A stretch of 64,000 bases of DNA from DASYPQ01 sp041488095 (GTDB lineage Bacteria; Planctomycetota; UBA1135; GCA-002686595). Within the stretch, counting starts at the first letter, position 1, and every line of letters starts with the position of its first letter. The stretch spans positions 42,513 to 106,512 of the forward strand of contig JBGPOP010000014.1 in NCBI GenBank assembly GCA_041488095.1, written 5' to 3'. Below are positions 61,143 through 64,000 of the stretch, in pieces. Made by a program: the position numbers and the translations under genes. The notes below the pieces were generated by a model, which worked only from the letters and a program-made list of their open reading frames with translations, ran no database searches and was not told the origin of the DNA.

Positions 61143-61210
61143 CCCGTGCCGATGGGCAGCTCGCGTTCTTCCGAGCTGCCGACTCTCCGCGCGCTCGCCG
61201 GAGCTACCGC

Positions 61211-61321
61211 TTACATCCCCCCCTGCTTGGCAGCGATCTTGGCCTTCTTCTTGGCCTGCTTTTCCTTGATCGAGAGGCTGGGCTTCTTCTTTTCCTTGGG
61301 TGCGCGTTCGCCTTTGCTCAT
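61211..61321 (-). CDS. 36-residue Lys-rich small protein
   Basis: A short gene with a strong ribosome site (AGGAGG) seven bases before its ATG and a TAA stop. It encodes MSKGERAPKEKKKPSLSIKE and then a Lys/Ala helix (KQAKKKAKIAAKQGGM). Small basic proteins beginning MSKG with Lys/Pro runs are found in many bacteria without known function; binding to nucleic acid is a possibility. It lies 68 bp after the window's RNA methyltransferase start region and is read on the same strand toward it. Confidence 0.72.
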   Translation of the reverse strand: MSKGERAPKEKKKPSLSIKEKQAKKKAKIAAKQGGM

Positions 61322-61460
61322 CGGGATCCTCCTGGTCGCTGCGTCCGGTGGTGCCGCCAGATTGCGCGGATCAGACAACGGCCCGGGCGCGGACATGTCA
61401 AGGGGTCGGGCCGCGTGGAGGCTCCCTCCCGGTCGGGTAGAATGAGAGCCTGGACCGGCG

Positions 61461-63461
61461 ATGACCTGGGGTTGCACGATCAAGATGCTCGCCTGCTCGG
61501 CGGGTCTGCTCGCGGCGCTCGCCTGCTCGGGTTCGAGCGGCGGGATGATCCGGTTCGTGGACCGGACCGCGGCCTTCGGCGGCAACGGAGGATCCTGGAA
61601 CAGGGCTTTCACCGACCTTCAGGCGGCCCTGGCGGTTGCCCGCGCCGGCGATCGGATCTGGGTGGCGCAGGGGATCTACACCCCCGGACCCGCCGGCGGC
61701 AGCCGCGAGCTCACCTTCGCCCTGCCGGACGGCGTCCGGGTCTACGGCGGCTTCGCGGGCGGCGAGACCTCTGTGGACCAGCGTGACCTCTCCGCCCACG
61801 CGACCGTCCTCTCCGGCGACCTCGCTGGCGACGACGGGCCCGACTTCGCAGGTGCGGCCGAGAACGCCTACCAGGTCGTGACGGCCCTGCACGTGGGGCC
61901 GTCCACCCTTCTCGACGGCTTCACGATCCGCGGCGGGCACGCCGACGGACCCGGATTGGGCGCCGTGCCGGAGAGCCGCGACCAAGGCTCCGGGCTCAAC
62001 GTCTACTTCTCCTCGCCGCGCGTCGAGAACTGCGTGTTCGACGGCAACTGGAACCAGAACCACGGCGCGCTGAACGACCACGGCGACGAGACCTCGGTCG
62101 TGAACTGCACGTTCAGGGGGAACTACGCAGCCCTGCTCGGCGCCGGCCTCTACGTCCACCATGAATCGCGGACGCGCGCGGTCGCATGCACCTTCACCGA
62201 CAACCACGTGGTCGGCGGGAACGGCGCGGGCGCCTACAGCCGCAGCATGGAGGGCGCCACGTTCAGCGCCTGCACCTTCCAGGACAACCGTGCCAATCTC
62301 GGCGCGGGCCTGTACGTCGCCCCGGACGGCACGACGCGCGTCCTGGACTGCGATTTCCAGGGGAACGCGGCCGATGTCGGCGGAGGCGGCGTGTACTGCG
62401 ATGCATCCAGCCCGGTGGTGCTGGGTTGCACCTTCAGGGACAACACCGCCGGACTCGGGATCACCGAAGGGAGCGGAGGCGGAGGAGGCAGCGGCGGAGG
62501 AGGGCTGTGGGCCAACGGCGGCAGCCCGCTCGTCGAGGGATGCGACTTCCACCACAACACGGCCAGCTTCGGTGGCGGCGCCTACTTCATCGAGGACAGC
62601 CACGCCACGGTTCGCACCTGCACGTTCGAGGACAATGCGGCCAACGAGGCCGGCGGCCTGTACACCTTGTCGAGCGAAGTACGGGTCGAGGGCTGCACGT
62701 TCGTGCAGAACACCGCCTCGGACGGCAGCTTCTCGGTCGGCGGGGGTCTCAGCAACTACTTCAGCCACTCGACCGTGACCGACTGCACCTTCGTCGGCAA
62801 CCGCGCCGAGCTCGGCGGCGGCGGGCTGTACAGCGAGGGCGAGTCGCCCAGGCTGTACCGCTCGATCTTCCTCGGCAACGTCGCCTTCGGTGCGAGCCAG
62901 GGCTGGGGCGGCGGGATCCTGAACGGGTACCACACGACCCCGACGATCGCCGACTGCGTATTCTCCGGGAACAGCGCCAACCAGGGCGGCGGGGTGTTCA
63001 ACGTGATCTTCAGCGGGGCCACCGTGGTCAACTGCACGCTGGCGGGGAACATCGCGCCGATCGGACCGGAGGTCTACTCCCACGATGAGACGACCCCGGC
63101 GATCGTCAACTGCGTGATCTACGGTCCGGACCTCGCGCCCGTCGGCGGCCTGGAGATCGACATCCGATACAGCCTCGTCCGCGGAGGGTACCCGGGAGCA
63201 GGCAATCTCGACGGCGACCCGCTCTTCGTCCATCCGCCTTGGCCCGGCCTCGACGGTCAGTGGGGCACCGGCGACGACGACTACGGCGACCTGAGCCTCT
63301 CCTCCGGATCGCCTTGCATCGATGCCGGCGACAACGGCGCCGTGCCGGTGGACCTCTCCACGGACTTCGCGGGCCACCCGCGCTTTGCCGACGATCCGCT
63401 GACCCCCGACACGGGACTTGGCGTCAAGCCCTTCGTCGACTTGGGAGCCTACGAGCGCTGA
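61461..63461 (+). CDS. Secreted right-handed parallel beta-helix protein without the shared C-terminal domain
   Basis: 666 residues from the ATG at 61461; an ATG at 61485 is possible. The signal segment is LACSAGLLAALAC. The next roughly 100 residues (RIWVAQGIYTP, VYGGFAGGETSVDQRDLSAH, VLSGDLAGDDGPDF) closely match the protein at 22971-25046. Then about ten parallel beta-helix rungs follow (V.NCTF.GN.A...GAGLYV), interrupted by a Gly-rich insert (GSGGGGGSGGGG). The end has SPCIDAGDN and VDLGAYER. It stops at the point where the paralogue goes on into the shared domain. Likely exported and possibly polysaccharide-binding. Confidence 0.87.
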   Translation: MTWGCTIKMLACSAGLLAALACSGSSGGMIRFVDRTAAFGGNGGSWNRAFTDLQAALAVARAGDRIWVAQGIYTPGPAGGSRELTFALPDGVRVYGGFAGGETSVDQRDLSAHATVLSGDLAGDDGPDFAGAAENAYQVVTALHVGPSTLLDGFTIRGGHADGPGLGAVPESRDQGSGLNVYFSSPRVENCVFDGNWNQNHGALNDHGDETSVVNCTFRGNYAALLGAGLYVHHESRTRAVACTFTDNHVVGGNGAGAYSRSMEGATFSACTFQDNRANLGAGLYVAPDGTTRVLDCDFQGNAADVGGGGVYCDASSPVVLGCTFRDNTAGLGITEGSGGGGGSGGGGLWANGGSPLVEGCDFHHNTASFGGGAYFIEDSHATVRTCTFEDNAANEAGGLYTLSSEVRVEGCTFVQNTASDGSFSVGGGLSNYFSHSTVTDCTFVGNRAELGGGGLYSEGESPRLYRSIFLGNVAFGASQGWGGGILNGYHTTPTIADCVFSGNSANQGGGVFNVIFSGATVVNCTLAGNIAPIGPEVYSHDETTPAIVNCVIYGPDLAPVGGLEIDIRYSLVRGGYPGAGNLDGDPLFVHPPWPGLDGQWGTGDDDYGDLSLSSGSPCIDAGDNGAVPVDLSTDFAGHPRFADDPLTPDTGLGVKPFVDLGAYER

Positions 63462-63471
63462 CCATCCGGCC

Positions 63472-63504
63472 AGCTGCCCGCGATGACGAGCATCGCGGGC
63501 AGCT
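63472..63504. terminator. Bidirectional hairpin terminator
   Basis: A perfect 14-bp stem (AGCTGCCCGCGATG / CATCGCGGGCAGCT) with a 5-base loop lies between the convergent gene ends at 63461 (plus) and 63530 (minus). No strong T-run follows, but position and perfection support a terminator role. Confidence 0.68.
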
Positions 63505-63529
63505 TCAGGGCCTCGGGCGGCTGGTCCCG

Positions 63530-64000
63530 CTACCAGACCAGCTGGACCGCCTGGGTCGCGTTGAACGTGCCACCCGGGGGATCCGGGCAGTAGGTCGGGC
63601 TCGGGTCGCGGTAGTAGACCTGGTAGATGCGGATCCCGCCCGAGGGGATCGGATCGCCCAGCGCGGCCGAGCGCGCGCTGATCGACGGGTCGCCGGCCTG
63701 CGGATAGCTGGTCACGCCGCCGACGGCGTTGTTGACGCCGAGGCGCTTGAGAGTTCCGCCCGCGCAGCGCTTGCCGTCGCCGAAGGGGATCCCCGGCGAC
63801 AGGCGCAGGTTGCCTTGAAGGAAGATCGACAGCGCCGTGGGCCGCTCGCCCGCCGCGGTCAGCACGATCGTGTCGGGAACCGTGTTCCCGGCCGCGGTGA
63901 GCAGCGCGCCCGTGCTGCCGGCTCCCGAGTTCGCGCAGCCGCGCCCGGGACCGCCGTTGTTGCCGCACGGGCATGGACCGCCCGTCCCGTTGCCGAAGCA
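63530..64000 (-). CDS. Secreted protein with shared C-terminal domain (5' part outside window)
   Basis: Only the last 156 codons are present, and they are almost exactly one copy of the shared domain: CFGNGTGGPCPCGNNGG, GRGCANS, GERPTALSIFLQG, FGDGKRCAGGTLKRL, DPSISARSAALGDPI, YQVYYRDPSPTYCPDPPGGTFN and a final W before TAG. The frame is open to the window edge. The N-terminal module is unknown. The gene is convergent with the beta-helix gene at 61461. Confidence 0.88.
   Translation of the reverse strand, partial: CFGNGTGGPCPCGNNGGPGRGCANSGAGSTGALLTAAGNTVPDTIVLTAAGERPTALSIFLQGNLRLSPGIPFGDGKRCAGGTLKRLGVNNAVGGVTSYPQAGDPSISARSAALGDPIPSGGIRIYQVYYRDPSPTYCPDPPGGTFNATQAVQLVW

Overview
The window is about 64 kb of high-GC bacterial DNA. 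The most likely source is a Planctomycetota lineage. The evidence is the many large secreted proteins sharing one Cys-rich C-terminal domain, an ECF sigma factor beside a Ser/Thr kinase fused to a formylglycine-generating-enzyme-like domain, the planctomycete-style calcium-loop motif DCNxNxxDDxCD..DxNxNxxPDECE, and choice-of-anchor and parallel beta-helix surface proteins. The taxonomic call is inference from gene content; no rRNA or tRNA gene is visible.

Region 1 (1-2.0 kb, plus strand) is the end of a cytochrome oxidase operon: a CuA subunit II fused to a cytochrome c domain, then a heme-copper-oxidase subunit I homologue that keeps the low-spin heme ligands but has lost most active-site ligands. 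Region 2 (2.1-13.2 kb, minus strand) is a BON-domain protein and a tightly packed uptake [NiFe]-hydrogenase operon: small subunit, large subunit, cytochrome b, maturation protease, a standalone C-terminal half of HypF, hypC, hypD, hypE, a crotonase-family enzyme, hypA, hypB and a NicO/UreH-like permease. Nearly every junction is an overlapping stop/start. The proximal FeS site of the small subunit has Asn in place of one Cys.

Region 3 (13.6-38.6 kb, mostly minus) is an island of secreted proteins. Six share a C-terminal domain of about 155 residues (FCFGDGT..CPCGN..GxGCxNS ... GDGLRCVGG.LKRLY ... SISARSAALGDPI ... YQVYYRDP..FCPNPPGxTFNxTNG). It sits behind unrelated N-terminal modules: a PD40 propeller, a parallel beta-helix, a PQQ-sugar-dehydrogenase-like propeller, an IPT/TIG protein and others. 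Neighbours without it include KWNG-repeat and delta-60-repeat propeller proteins, a protein with a different Cys-containing C-terminal module, and several small lipoproteins.

Region 4 (38.8-51.8 kb) holds the ECF sigma/kinase pair, a MacAB-type efflux operon (adaptor, ATPase, two permeases) and a large TPR-CHAT caspase-like protein. Region 5 (52-64 kb) has two more proteins with a variant of the shared domain, a methyltransferase, an MsbA-type ABC exporter, small membrane proteins and lipoproteins, an RlmD-like RNA methyltransferase, a 36-residue Lys-rich protein, a second parallel beta-helix protein and, at the right edge, a ninth copy of the shared domain. Two degraded gene tails lie in gaps: an FGE-like end at about 32.2 kb and a C25-peptidase-like end at about 58.6 kb.

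The most promising undescribed element is the shared C-terminal domain. It behaves like a sorting or surface-anchoring tag, although nothing in the window proves that role.
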